Of a stretch of 64,000 bases of DNA, positions 55,747 to 64,000 are shown piece by piece. Source of the stretch: Streptomyces viridiviolaceus (GTDB lineage: Bacteria; Actinomycetota; Actinomycetes; Streptomycetales; Streptomycetaceae); assembly GCF_014650995.1 (NCBI RefSeq), contig NZ_BMWA01000003.1, positions 62,001-126,000 of the forward strand. Direction: 5' to 3'. Made by a program: the position numbers and the translations under genes. Below the pieces are notes generated by a model. The model had not been told where the DNA came from, ran no database searches, and saw only the letters and a program-made list of their open reading frames with translations. Positions within the stretch are counted from its first letter, which is position 1. Each line of letters begins with the position of its first letter.

Positions 55747-57180
55747 ATGAGCCGTATCGAAGCGCCTCGCGACGAAGACGACGAAGCCACCGCGACGGCA
55801 GGCGGCCCCGCCGACCGGCTGCTCGTCGACCGACTGCTCGGCGGCCTGCCCGCCGAAGCCGTCCTCACCGACCCCGACGTCACGGCCTCCTACGCCAACG
55901 ACATGGCGAGCTTCTGCCCGGCCGGCGCCCCCGCGGTGGTCGTCCTGCCGCGCACCGTGGAAGAAGTCCAGCACGTCATGCGCACCGCCACCGAGCTGCG
56001 CGTCCCGGTCGTCCCGCAGGGCGCCCGCACCGGCCTGTCCGGCGCGGCCAACGCCTCCGACGGCTGCATCGTGCTGTCCCTGACCAAGATGGACCGCATC
56101 CTGGAGATCAACCCGGTCGACCGCGTCGCCGTCGTCGAACCGGGCGTCGTCAACGCCGCGCTCTCCCGCGCGGTGGGCGAGCACGGCCTGTACTACCCTC
56201 CCGACCCCTCCAGCTGGGAGATGTGCACCATCGGCGGCAACATCGGCACCGCCTCCGGCGGGCTGTGCTGCGTGAAGTACGGGGTGACCGCCGAGTACGT
56301 CCTCGGCCTCGACGTCGTCCTGGCCGACGGCCGCCTGATGTCCACCGGCCGCCGCACGGCGAAGGGCGTCGCCGGGTACGACCTCACCCGCCTGTTCGTC
56401 GGCTCCGAGGGCTCCCTCGGCATCGTCGTGCGCGCCGTCCTGGCCCTGCGGCCCAAGCCGCCCGAGCAGCTCGTGCTGGCCGCCGAGTTCGCCTCCGCGG
56501 CCGCCGCCTGCGACGCCGTGTGCCGGATCATGGAGGGCGGACACGTCCCGTCCCTCCTCGAACTGATGGACCGTACGACGGTCAAGGCGGTCAACGACCT
56601 GGCCCGCATGGGCCTGCCGGAGACCACCGAGGCCCTCCTGCTCGCCGCCTTCGACACTCCAGCCCCGGCCGCCGACCTCGCCGCCGTCGGTGCGCTGTGC
56701 GAGGCCGCCGGCGCCACCCAGGTCGTCCCCGCCGACGACGCGGCCGAGTCCGAACTGCTCCTCCAGGCCCGGCGCCTGTCGCTCACCGCCCTCGAAGCCG
56801 TCAAGGGCACCACGATGATCGACGACGTGTGCGTGCCCCGCTCCCGGCTCGGCGACATGCTGGAGGGCATCGAGCGCATCGCCGAGAAGTACCGCCTCAC
56901 CATCGGCGTCTGCGCCCACGCGGGCGACGGCAACACCCACCCGACGGTCTGCTTCGACGCCTCGGACCCCGACGAGTCCCGGCGCGCCCGCGAGTCCTTC
57001 GACGAGATCATGGGCCTCGGCCTGGAACTGGGCGGCACGATCACGGGCGAGCACGGCGTGGGCGTGCTGAAGAAGGAGTGGCTGGCGCGGGAGATCGGCC
57101 CCGTGGGCCTGGAGATGCAGCGGGCCGTCAAGCAGGTCTTCGACCCGCTCGGCATCCTCAACCCGGGCAAGCTGTTCTGA
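55747..57180 (+). CDS. FAD-linked oxidase (GlcD/D-lactate dehydrogenase family)
   Basis: A 477-aa flavoprotein of the VAO/PCMH fold. FAD-binding motifs are VVPQGARTGLSGAAN and PPDPSSWEMCTIGGNIGTASGGLCCVKYG. The C-terminal domain has THPTVCFD preceded by HAGDGN, and the ending TGEHGVGVLKKEWL...DPLGILNPGKLF. It oxidises a 2-hydroxy acid such as glycolate or D-lactate; the exact substrate is not readable. The ATG at 55747 or the GTG six bases before it is the start. Confidence 0.9.
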   Translation: MSRIEAPRDEDDEATATAGGPADRLLVDRLLGGLPAEAVLTDPDVTASYANDMASFCPAGAPAVVVLPRTVEEVQHVMRTATELRVPVVPQGARTGLSGAANASDGCIVLSLTKMDRILEINPVDRVAVVEPGVVNAALSRAVGEHGLYYPPDPSSWEMCTIGGNIGTASGGLCCVKYGVTAEYVLGLDVVLADGRLMSTGRRTAKGVAGYDLTRLFVGSEGSLGIVVRAVLALRPKPPEQLVLAAEFASAAAACDAVCRIMEGGHVPSLLELMDRTTVKAVNDLARMGLPETTEALLLAAFDTPAPAADLAAVGALCEAAGATQVVPADDAAESELLLQARRLSLTALEAVKGTTMIDDVCVPRSRLGDMLEGIERIAEKYRLTIGVCAHAGDGNTHPTVCFDASDPDESRRARESFDEIMGLGLELGGTITGEHGVGVLKKEWLAREIGPVGLEMQRAVKQVFDPLGILNPGKLF

Positions 57181-57193
57181 CCCGCCCCGCGCC

Positions 57194-57607
57194 TCACCGG
57201 GCGAGCAGCTCGGCCAGCCCGTCGTCGATGCCCAGCTGCCCGCCCTCGGTCCCCGGCGGGACCGCCCGCAGCGTCCGCTCCAGCCAGGCCGACACCTGCG
57301 CCGTCGGCGCCTGGAGCAGGGCGTCCCCGTCGGGGCTGCTCAGCGCCATCAGCACGACGCTGCGCCCGTCCGCCTTCGACGGCCACACCCGCACGTCGCC
57401 GTGCCCGCACGCCCGGAACACCCCCTCCACCAGCAGATCACGGGCGAACGTCCAGTACACGGGGTGGACGGAGTCGATGTGGAAGGTGACGTGGACCGCG
57501 TAGGGGTCGTCGGTGAGGTAGCCGAGCCGGGCCGGGACGGGAACGCTGCGCTCGGGCGACAGGATGAGCTCCAGCTCCAGCTCGCGCTCCACGACGGTGT
57601 GCTGCAT
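57194..57607 (-). CDS. ssgG: SsgA-like protein (SsgG)
   Basis: A 137-aa member of the SALP family found only in sporulating actinomycetes. It starts MQHTVVERELELELILSPERSVPVPARLGYLTDDPYAVHVTFH and continues WTFARDLLVEGVFRACGHGDVRVWPS, the family core. SALPs position division septa and wall synthesis in sporogenic hyphae; SsgG affects septum spacing in S. coelicolor (established knowledge). The start at 57607 follows GAGAGGA by ~10 bases; frames opening further upstream are not SALP-like. Assignment to SsgG rests on neighbours. Confidence 0.88.
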   Translation of the reverse strand: MQHTVVERELELELILSPERSVPVPARLGYLTDDPYAVHVTFHIDSVHPVYWTFARDLLVEGVFRACGHGDVRVWPSKADGRSVVLMALSSPDGDALLQAPTAQVSAWLERTLRAVPPGTEGGQLGIDDGLAELLAR

Positions 57608-57738
57608 GGCGTGTGTCCTCTCTCGTACGGATCCGCTCGGGCCGCCGGAAGCGGGCCCGCACGAGTGAGAGCGGCTGGAGCCGGAAGCGTTACGCGGGTT
57701 CGCGGAACTTTTCTCCCTACCTCCCGCGGGTGTGAAGG

Positions 57739-57760
57739 TCCGGGCACGAGGATGCCCGGA
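57739..57760. promoter_or_regulatory. Inverted repeat in the ssgG / RDD divergent region
   Basis: TCCGGGCA-N6-TGCCCGGA lies between two divergently read genes (ssgG start 57607, RDD start 57858), so it is more likely an operator or leader hairpin than a terminator. Confidence 0.4.
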
Positions 57761-57857
57761 AAGGGGCGGGTACGGCGGGACTGGCGGTGCGGGTTGCGCG
57801 GGTCTGATAGATGTGGAGGCCCCCATAAGACCCCCGAGCAGATACGGGACGACGGAC

Positions 57858-59513
57858 ATGAGCGCCCCAACCCCGGCCCCCGGTGACGACAGGCCCCGCG
57901 AAGGGTATTACCCGGACCCGTCCATTCCTGGATATGTCCGGTACTGGAACGGAGCCTCCTGGGTACCGGGCACCAGCCGGCCGGCGCCCAAGGACGGCGA
58001 GCCGCTCGCCCCGCCCCCGGGCGTCCGCCCCGCGCAGCCCTCCGTCGAGGAGACCGGCCCGCACTTCTTCGACGAGGACCCGGTCGACGCGCCCGCCGCC
58101 CCGTCCCAGCACGGCAGCCGTCCGGAACCCGCCTCGGCCTGGGGTGCGGACCGCTCCCGCCAGTCCGGCTTCGCCGACGACCGCAACCACCGCGTCTCCT
58201 GGCCGGCCCCCCAGGGCACGGACCCGAGGGTCCCGCACGCGCCGGGTGCCGGCACCGCGGGTGCTCCCGGTGGCGCCACCGACGCCGGGCCCGCTCACGC
58301 CGGTGGTGGCGCCGCCCACGCGGGGTCCGGCGGCGAGGCCGCGGACGGCGGTTCCGCCGGTGCGGGTTCCGCTGCCCCGGGGACCGCGGTCGGACGGCCC
58401 GCCGATGCCGGCGGCCGTTCGGACGGAACCTGGCCCGAGGCCGCCGGGTCCGCCGACGCCCCGCCCGCCGACGGCCGTTCGGACGGATCGGCGGAGGCCG
58501 ACGCCGGCGGCACCTTCGTGTTCCGCCGTCCGACCGCCCCGTCCCGGCCGGCGCCCGCCCCCGACGAGGGCACCATGACCTTCCGCGCGGTCTCCCCGCG
58601 CGCCGCTCAGCCCGGCAAGTCCGCCTCGCCCGCCGCCGGCGGCCCCGGTTTCGGCGCCGGAAAGGCCGCCGCCGCCCGGGCCACCGCCGCGCAGGCGGGG
58701 AGCGGAGCGCAGGCGGCACCCCCGGCCGCCGCGGCCCCCGTGCCCCCCGCTGCCTCCACCGCGCCCGCGACCTCCCCCTCCGCACCGGCCTCGCCCTCCG
58801 GCCCGCAGCAGCCGCAGCAGCAGGCCCCCGTCGGCCCCACCGTCCCCCACCAGGCCGCCGCTGCGCAGCCCGCCGCCTCCGCCCCGCTCACCAGCGGCCC
58901 CGGCGGCGGCCAGTCCTCGTGGGCCCAGCAGGTGCACCGGCTCGCCGGGGCCGGCGGGGACGAGCAGCCCGTGGCGCCGTGGAAACCGCCGGTCGAGGAC
59001 CCGTTCCAGGCCGCCGCCAGACGGCAGGCCGCCGCCCGCCCCGCGGGGCTCGGCAAGCGGTTGGCCGCCCGGCTGATCGACACCGTCGTCCTCGCGGCCG
59101 TCACCTCGGTCGCCGCCGTGCCCCTCGGCACCAAGGCGATCGACCACGTCAACGACAAGATCGACGCGGCCGAACTCTCCGGCGAGACCGTCACCGTCTG
59201 GCTGCTCGACGGCACGACGGCCACCTGCCTCGGTATCGTCCTGGCCGTCCTGCTGCTCTTCGGCGTCGCCTACGAGGCGCTGCCCACCGCCAAGTGGGGC
59301 CGCACCCTCGGCAAGCGGCTGCTCGGCCTGGAGGTGCGGGACATCGAGGCCCACGAGCCCCCGGGCTTCGGCGCGGCCCTGCGCCGCTGGCTGGTCTACA
59401 GCGTCCCCGGACTCCTCGTCGTCGGGGTCGTCGGCGTCCTGTGGTGCCTGTTCGACCGGCCGTGGCGCCAGTGCTGGCACGACAAGGCCGCACGTACGTT
59501 CGTGGCGGGCTGA
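57858..59513 (+). CDS. RDD-family membrane protein with N-terminal DUF2510 domain
   Basis: A 551-aa protein. A DUF2510 segment (about 12-45, GYYPDPSIPGYVRYWNGASW) leads to a ~330-residue Ala/Pro/Gly-rich disordered region, then an RDD domain (about 390-551): GLGKRLAARLIDTVVLAAVTSVAAVPLG, a second helix (TATCLGIVLAVLLLFGVAYEAL), KWGRTLGKRLLGLEV and WLVYSVPGLLVVGVVGVLWCLFDRPWRQCWHDKAA. RDD proteins are membrane proteins of uncertain role, some with ion-exchange function. The ATG at 57858 has no strong ribosome site. A second RDD gene follows. Confidence 0.85.
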   Translation: MSAPTPAPGDDRPREGYYPDPSIPGYVRYWNGASWVPGTSRPAPKDGEPLAPPPGVRPAQPSVEETGPHFFDEDPVDAPAAPSQHGSRPEPASAWGADRSRQSGFADDRNHRVSWPAPQGTDPRVPHAPGAGTAGAPGGATDAGPAHAGGGAAHAGSGGEAADGGSAGAGSAAPGTAVGRPADAGGRSDGTWPEAAGSADAPPADGRSDGSAEADAGGTFVFRRPTAPSRPAPAPDEGTMTFRAVSPRAAQPGKSASPAAGGPGFGAGKAAAARATAAQAGSGAQAAPPAAAAPVPPAASTAPATSPSAPASPSGPQQPQQQAPVGPTVPHQAAAAQPAASAPLTSGPGGGQSSWAQQVHRLAGAGGDEQPVAPWKPPVEDPFQAAARRQAAARPAGLGKRLAARLIDTVVLAAVTSVAAVPLGTKAIDHVNDKIDAAELSGETVTVWLLDGTTATCLGIVLAVLLLFGVAYEALPTAKWGRTLGKRLLGLEVRDIEAHEPPGFGAALRRWLVYSVPGLLVVGVVGVLWCLFDRPWRQCWHDKAARTFVAG

Positions 59514-59612
59514 CCCAAGCCGGCGCCTTTCCGCGTACGGGCGAGCCGATGCCGTACTCCGGACGGCCGCTCGCCGGATGCGTCGTAGGGGGGTTCGCGG
59601 TCGACTCGGGCC

Positions 59613-60314
59613 ATGAGCAGCGAACCGCCCCCCGGCTCCGGTCAGCAGCCGCCGGAAGACGACCCGTTCAGGAAGCAGCCCCCGCCGCCCGGAACCGGCC
59701 CGGGCGCGGGCGGCGCGGGCTCGCCGTACGACACTCCGCCCCCCTACGGCGGCGGAGAGCCCCCGCCCGGCGGACAGCCCCCGCCCGGTGGCGGCCCGTA
59801 CGGCGGCGGTCCCTACGGCGGTGACCCGTACGGCGGCGGCTCCTACCCCACCGACCCGCTGGCCGGCATGCCCCCGCTGGCCGACAGCGGCCGACGCACC
59901 CTGGCGCGGATCATCGACATGATCCTCGTGGGCATCGTGGTCTGGTTGCTCAGCTGGGCCTTCAACGTCCAGTACTACGACGTGGACGGCGAACAGGTCG
60001 AGGTCGGCAAGTCGTTCGGGCAGTCCGTGATCGCCGCCGTGCTCTACATCGCCTACGACACCTTCTTCACGGCCAGGACCGGGCAGACCCTCGGCAAGAA
60101 GTGGCTGGGCATGCGGGTGGCCGACCTGGACAACGGCGCCACGCCCTCCGTGCAGACCTCGCTCATCCGCGCGGCGGTGCTGTGGATCCCGTTCGCGTTC
60201 TGCTGCGCCTGCGTGTGGACGGTGATCTCGGGCGGCTGGAGCTTCTTCGACAAGCCCTACAAGCAGGGCCTGCACGACAAGGCCGCCAAGACGGTGGTGG
60301 TCAGCACGCGTTGA
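59613..60314 (+). CDS. RDD-family membrane protein
   Basis: A 233-aa protein. A Pro/Gly-rich N-terminus contains PYGGGPYGGDPYGGG repeats (~80 aa), then the RDD domain: SGRRTLARIIDMILVGIVVWLLSWAF, VIAAVLYIAYDTFFTARTGQTLGKKWLGMRVADL and AVLWIPFAFCCACVWTVISG, ending FDKPYKQGLHDKAAKTVVV. It lacks the DUF2510 domain of its neighbour; the pair probably arose by duplication. It is convergent with the small membrane protein gene (12-base gap). Confidence 0.87.
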   Translation: MSSEPPPGSGQQPPEDDPFRKQPPPPGTGPGAGGAGSPYDTPPPYGGGEPPPGGQPPPGGGPYGGGPYGGDPYGGGSYPTDPLAGMPPLADSGRRTLARIIDMILVGIVVWLLSWAFNVQYYDVDGEQVEVGKSFGQSVIAAVLYIAYDTFFTARTGQTLGKKWLGMRVADLDNGATPSVQTSLIRAAVLWIPFAFCCACVWTVISGGWSFFDKPYKQGLHDKAAKTVVVSTR

Positions 60315-60326
60315 CGTGACGAGCGG

Positions 60327-60599
60327 TCAGGCCGCTCGTCCGCGCACCGGCTCGCCGGCGCCCGCGGAGACCGGGGTCGGCGCCGGCTCCTCGGCGGTGG
60401 CGGGGCGGCCGGCCGCGACCGTGCGCGCGCGGGACTGCGGGGCCGTCATGGCGACCAGCAGACCGAGGGCGAGCGCCACGACGGCGACGACGGCGATCCC
60501 CGCCCCCGAACTCGTACGTGACAGCAGCAGCATGGCGAGTGTCGAGAAGATCACGGTGCACGAACCGTAGGCGAACTGGGCGGCAGTCGGACGGGGCAT
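60327..60599 (-). CDS. Small two-helix membrane protein
   Basis: A 90-aa protein of unknown role. Two close helices (FAYGSCTVIFSTLAMLLLS; AGIAVVAVVALALGLLVAMTA) are followed by a Pro/Ala cytosolic tail. The ATG at 60599 is preferred (GAGGA about 11 bases upstream); a TTG at 60623 would extend it by 8 residues. TAGAGT at 60691-60686 on the minus strand may be its -10. It may be structural or regulatory; nothing in the sequence decides. Confidence 0.6.
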   Translation of the reverse strand: MPRPTAAQFAYGSCTVIFSTLAMLLLSRTSSGAGIAVVAVVALALGLLVAMTAPQSRARTVAAGRPATAEEPAPTPVSAGAGEPVRGRAA

Positions 60600-60857
60600 G
60601 GCAATCGTGTCCTCGGAAGGCAATCTGGGGGTGAGGCGGGCTGTCGGCCTGGCTTTCCGCCGGCTTCCGGGCGTTCTGCCAGTCGACTCTAATCGGCTCT
60701 GTGCCCTGGTGGAACAAATAGTAAGCGTGAGCTAACCAACAGTGCCGATGCACGGGGGGCGCACGGAGTCATGCCGTCCCCGAAGTGGACGGTCTCACGC
60801 GCCTGCGGCCGTCGGGCCGAGTGTCCGCAAAGCGAACTGCCGCTCCGCATAGTGCCA

Positions 60858-60922
60858 TTGACCTGTTCAAGTCAAGGTCTGTCTTTTCTCCCGAACCTCT
60901 AGTCAAATGACGTCACTTGACT
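60858..60922. promoter_or_regulatory. Symmetric TTGAC/GTCAA boxes upstream of the M6 protease
   Basis: TTGAC at 60858 and GTCAA at 60871 face each other. 31 bases on, AGTCAA (60901-60906), a central TGACGTCA (60908-60915) and TTGACT (60917-60922) form a 22-bp near-perfect palindrome with one broken pair. The gap 60600-61004 has no gene; this is its main feature, about 80-145 bases before the protease start. Confidence 0.55.
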
Positions 60923-61004
60923 ACACGCGTTGATCACGGGTGCGCGGACCTTGCACGACCTTGACCCCTCCTTCCGCGCGCGTGGACGCGGGGGAGGAAC
61001 TCAA

Positions 61005-63356
61005 GTGACCAGCAGATCCTGGACGTTCAGGACGGCGGCGACGGCGGTCGCGCTCGCCGCCGCCACCGCCACGCTCTCCGCCGCCACCGTGGCGCAGGCC
61101 GACTCGCCGGCCCGTCCGGCCGCCGCCGAGGGGCACGACCCCCACCCGGCCAAGGGCATGGACTCGCACGACCTCGAAGGGCCGCTCAGCAAGACCCGGG
61201 AGGCGCAGCGTCAAGAGGCGCTGAACCAGGTCATATCCGGCCAGGCCACGGTCAAGGACCGCGAGGGTTCGAAGGTCGTCCAGCTCAAGAGCAAGAAGGG
61301 CGACAGCAAGTACGTCGAACTGGGCCGGGAGAAGACCGACAAGATCTTCACCATCCTGGTCGAGTTCGGCGACCGGATCGACAGCCGCTACGGCGGCACC
61401 CCCGGCCCGCTGCACAACCGGATAGCCGAGCCGGACCGCACGAAGGACAACTCCACCGCCTGGCAGGCGGACTACGACCGGAAGCACTACGAGGACCTCT
61501 ACTTCGGCACCGGCGAGAACACCGAGTCGGTCAAGAAGTACTACGAGAAGCAGTCCTCGGGCCGCTACTCCGTCGACGGCGAGGTCTCCGACTGGGTCAA
61601 GGTCCCCTACAACGAGGCCCGTTACGGCAACAACGCCTGCGGCTCCACCAACTGCCCGAGCGTGTGGAACGTCGTCAGCGACGGCCTGAACGCCTGGGTC
61701 GCCGACCAGAAGGCGGCCGGCCGAACCGACGCCGAGATCCAGGCGGACGTCGCGAAGTTCGACGAGTGGGACCGCTACGACTTCGACGGCGACGGCGACT
61801 TCAACGAGCCCGACGGCTACATCGACCACTTCCAGATCGTGCACGCCGGCGAGGACGAGTCCGCGGGCGGCGGCGCCGAGGGCACCGACGCGATCTGGGC
61901 CCACCGCTGGTACGCCTTCGGCACCGACGCCGGCGCCACCGGCCCCGAGCAGAACAAGCTGGGCGGCGCGCAGATCGGCTCCACCGGCATCTGGGTCGGC
62001 GACTACACCATCCAGCCGGAGAACGGCGGCCTCGGCGTCTTCGCCCACGAGTACGGCCACGACCTCGGCCTGCCGGACCACTACGACACGGCCGGCGGCG
62101 ACAACTCCACCGGCTTCTGGACGCTGATGTCCTCCGGCTCCTGGCTCGGCACCGGCCGCAACGAGATCGGCGACCTGCCGGGCGACATGAACGCCTGGGA
62201 CAAGCTCCAGCTCGGCTGGCTGAACTACGACACGGCCAAGGCCGGGGTCAACTCCTGGCACAAGCTCGGTCTCGCCGAGTACAACACCAAGCACAAGCAG
62301 GGGCTGGTCGTCCAGCTCCCGGAGAAGGCGGTCACCACCGAGATCGTCACTCCCGCCCAGGGGCAGACCCAGTGGTGGAGCGGCAGCGGTGACAACCTCA
62401 AGAACACGCTGACCCGCAGCGTCGACCTCACCGGCAAGCAGTCGGCCGCCCTCACGCTCGACGGCTGGTACGACATCGAGGCCAACTACGACTACCTCTA
62501 CGCCGAGGTGTCCACCGACGGCGGCGCCAACTGGACCGCCCTGGACGGCACGTTCGACGGGCAGCCGATCCCGCGCGACGGCAGCGACAAGCCGGCTCTG
62601 ACCGGCACGGTCGAGTCCTACGGCAAGCTCGCGTACCCGCTCGACGCCTACGCCGGCCGGAAGATCGACCTGCGCTTCCGCTACCAGACGGACGGCGGCG
62701 TGGCCCAGAAGGGCTTCGCGGCCGACGGGATCACGGTGACGGCGGACGGCGCGGCGCTCTTCTCCGACGACGCCGAGACCGCGGACGCCGCCTGGACGGC
62801 CACCGGCTTCTCCCGCGTCGGCGCCTCCTTCACCAAGGACTACGCGCAGTACTACATCGCCGAGAACCGGCAGTACGTGTCGTACGACAAGACGCTGAAG
62901 ACCGGCCCGTACAACTTCGGCTTCGCGTCCCGCCCGGACTGGGTGGAGCACTACCCGTACCAGAACGGCCTGCTGATCTGGAAGTGGGACACCTCCCAGG
63001 CGGACAACAACACCAGCCAGCACCCGGGCACCGGTCTGGTCCTGCCCGTCGACTCGCACCCCACCGCGCTGAAGTGGTCCGACGGCACGCTGATGCGCAA
63101 CCGCATCCAGGCCTACGACTCGCCGTTCAGCCTCTACCGGACGGACGGCATCACGCTGCACAAGGCGGACGCGGCGACCCGTATCCCGTCCTCACGGGGC
63201 GTGTCGGTCTTCAACGACCACACCAGCGACTACTACGACGAGTCCAACCCCACCGGCGGCGTCGAGGTCACTGACACCAACACCAAGATCGAGATCGACA
63301 AGGAGGCCCGCGACGGCTCCACGATCGAGCTCGAGGTCGGCCCCGCGGTGAAGTAA
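61005..63356 (+). CDS. Secreted M6-family metalloprotease (immune inhibitor A-like)
   Basis: A 783-aa exported zinc protease. The signal peptide (SWTFRTAATAVALAAATATLSAATVAQA) leads to a propeptide of ~80 residues and the catalytic domain with H348-E349-x2-H352 in FAHEYGHDLGLPDHYD and MSSGSW downstream. A DFDGDGDFNEPDG segment is a likely calcium site. The C-terminal part (about 480-640) resembles beta-rich accessory modules. The GTG at 61005 follows GGGGAGGA. Such enzymes degrade external protein during aerial growth. The upstream palindromes suggest tight regulation. Confidence 0.9.
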   Translation: MTSRSWTFRTAATAVALAAATATLSAATVAQADSPARPAAAEGHDPHPAKGMDSHDLEGPLSKTREAQRQEALNQVISGQATVKDREGSKVVQLKSKKGDSKYVELGREKTDKIFTILVEFGDRIDSRYGGTPGPLHNRIAEPDRTKDNSTAWQADYDRKHYEDLYFGTGENTESVKKYYEKQSSGRYSVDGEVSDWVKVPYNEARYGNNACGSTNCPSVWNVVSDGLNAWVADQKAAGRTDAEIQADVAKFDEWDRYDFDGDGDFNEPDGYIDHFQIVHAGEDESAGGGAEGTDAIWAHRWYAFGTDAGATGPEQNKLGGAQIGSTGIWVGDYTIQPENGGLGVFAHEYGHDLGLPDHYDTAGGDNSTGFWTLMSSGSWLGTGRNEIGDLPGDMNAWDKLQLGWLNYDTAKAGVNSWHKLGLAEYNTKHKQGLVVQLPEKAVTTEIVTPAQGQTQWWSGSGDNLKNTLTRSVDLTGKQSAALTLDGWYDIEANYDYLYAEVSTDGGANWTALDGTFDGQPIPRDGSDKPALTGTVESYGKLAYPLDAYAGRKIDLRFRYQTDGGVAQKGFAADGITVTADGAALFSDDAETADAAWTATGFSRVGASFTKDYAQYYIAENRQYVSYDKTLKTGPYNFGFASRPDWVEHYPYQNGLLIWKWDTSQADNNTSQHPGTGLVLPVDSHPTALKWSDGTLMRNRIQAYDSPFSLYRTDGITLHKADAATRIPSSRGVSVFNDHTSDYYDESNPTGGVEVTDTNTKIEIDKEARDGSTIELEVGPAVK

Positions 63357-63381
63357 ACCCGGTTTCACCTGGTCAGAGCAT

Positions 63382-63417
63382 GATCGGCGGTGACCCTCTG
63401 GCGGGTCGCCGCCGATC
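63382..63417 (+). terminator. Rho-independent terminator of the M6 protease gene
   Basis: A 15-bp stem with one G.U pair (63382-63396 with 63403-63417) and a 6-base loop lies 25 bases past the stop. Confidence 0.85.
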
Positions 63418-63478
63418 CGTGTTTAGGTGCGTCCTGTGGCTCTCTTATTGACACCGGCTGACACGGGGGTGTGACCGC

Positions 63479-63820
63479 ATGGCCGCAGGAGGTTTCTGCA
63501 AGCTGCCGAACGGCACGGTGGTCGTGGCGCTGAACCTGCCCAGCCCCGCCGCCGACGGCCCCGGCAGTGTGCGTGTGCTCGTCCACGCCCGGAACCGCGC
63601 GCGTGCCCTGACCAGGCTGCGCAATCTGGGGCTGCGAGCGGTCTACCTGCGGGGCAACACGGCCCCGCCGACCCCGGACGAGATCACGGCCGTCCTGCAC
63701 CATCCCGACGGCCTGATATGGCGCACGGCGCCGGCCGGCGGGGTCCTGGGCCAGGACCTCGTGCAGGAGCTGTGGCACCCGATCCGGGCGCTGCTCGGGC
63801 GCCCGGCGGCGCAGACCTGA
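63479..63820 (+). CDS. Small conserved-looking protein, unknown function
   Basis: A 113-aa soluble protein, not recognised. It starts MAAGGFCKLPNGTVVVALNLPSP and has a basic middle (VHARNRARALTRLRNLGLRAVYLRG) and a C-terminal helix. Coding character fits Streptomyces. GGGGGT lies about 8 bases before the ATG. TTGACA at 63449-63454 may be a -35. It is convergent with pncA (16-base gap). Confidence 0.6.
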   Translation: MAAGGFCKLPNGTVVVALNLPSPAADGPGSVRVLVHARNRARALTRLRNLGLRAVYLRGNTAPPTPDEITAVLHHPDGLIWRTAPAGGVLGQDLVQELWHPIRALLGRPAAQT

Positions 63821-63836
63821 GCGGCGGCGGGGAGGG

Positions 63837-64000
63837 CTACTGGACGACCGGCTTGCCGGACAGCTCCACGCCCGCCTGCCGCAGCTCCTCCAGCGCCCGC
63901 TCGGTGGTCTGGGCGGCCACCCCGGCGGTCAGGTCGAGCAGGACGTGCGTGCGGAAGCCCTCCTTGGCGGCGTCCAGGGCGGTGGCCCGCACACAGTGGT
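63837..64000 (-). CDS. pncA: Nicotinamidase, C-terminal part, cut by window edge
   Basis: The minus-strand frame ending at 63837 reads HCVRATALDAAKEGFRTHVLLDLTAGVAAQTTERALEELRQAGVELSGKPVVQ. This is the C-terminus of an isochorismatase-fold nicotinamidase, and the Cys (codon 63995-63993) is the catalytic one. The enzyme turns nicotinamide into nicotinate for NAD salvage. The N-terminal Asp/Lys and metal ligands lie outside the window. Confidence 0.85.
   Translation of the reverse strand, partial: HCVRATALDAAKEGFRTHVLLDLTAGVAAQTTERALEELRQAGVELSGKPVVQ

Overview
The window is high-GC actinobacterial DNA and almost certainly chromosomal Streptomyces. Supporting signs are strong third-position GC, GTG/TTG starts, many genes that look leaderless, a tmRNA with an ANTKRDSSQQAFALAA tag, an SsgA-like protein, an LAXTG sortase substrate and the HpdA/HpdR/HppD, NnaR, SigU/RsuA and MatAB gene sets. 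The gene order resembles, from memory, the S. coelicolor core region around SCO2974 to SCO2918. No insertion sequence, prophage or CRISPR array was seen. Gene density is high and most genes are intact; only the two edge genes (a PkaA-type kinase at the left, nicotinamidase at the right) are cut.

Layout. 1-2483: two Ser/Thr protein kinases (PkaA-like C-terminus, PkaB-like). 2550-9226: translation and division block: prfB, an LAETG sortase substrate, a zinc-ribbon membrane peptide, ftsE, ftsX, an S41 protease, smpB and ssrA (tmRNA). 9227-11583: divergent MFS exporter and LysR regulator. 11739-16734: matA-matB-acyltransferase operon for a poly-N-acetylglucosamine-type surface polysaccharide. 16849-20528: a two-TM Pro/Gln-rich protein, a NarK-type transporter and NnaR (HemD-like plus winged helix). 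20712-25414: CGNR zinc-finger protein, SigU/RsuA and a HelD-like ATPase. 25415-30539: a candidate minus-strand small RNA, ACT-malic enzyme, HupA, MurA, YqgE and DUF3039. 30775-35510: sugar ABC transporter with a GH20 hexosaminidase. 35744-41316: a xanthine-dehydrogenase-like three-subunit operon plus a P-loop kinase. 41455-46857: tandem SUKH-4-like protein, secreted FN3-like protein, tRNA-Cys, MFS exporter and SF2 helicase. 47159-54187: tyrosine-catabolism regulators and enzyme (hpdA, hpdR, hppD) with a Lon-domain protease and an Opu-type ABC transporter between them. 54200-64000: TPR protein, FAD-linked oxidase, ssgG, two RDD proteins, a small membrane protein, a secreted M6 metalloprotease, a small conserved ORF and the C-terminus of PncA.

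How genes work together. FtsEX and the S41 protease are plausible partners in cell-wall remodelling. MatA, MatB and the acyltransferase overlap at stop/start codons, so they should be co-translated. NarK and NnaR belong to nitrate/nitrite use. HpdR is divergent from hppD across a near-ideal palindrome. The sugar transporter feeds the hexosaminidase pathway.

Most unusual points. (i) A multibranch RNA is encoded on the minus strand at about 25566-25431; the G.U pairs support that strand. (ii) The molybdenum subunit of the xanthine-dehydrogenase-like complex has Ala where the family has its catalytic Glu, and its Fe-S partner carries a ~390-residue low-complexity N-terminus. (iii) Thr-centred repeats are shared between the kinase tail and the cytosolic part of MatA. 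(iv) Symmetrical GTCAA/TTGAC boxes lie upstream of the secreted protease.
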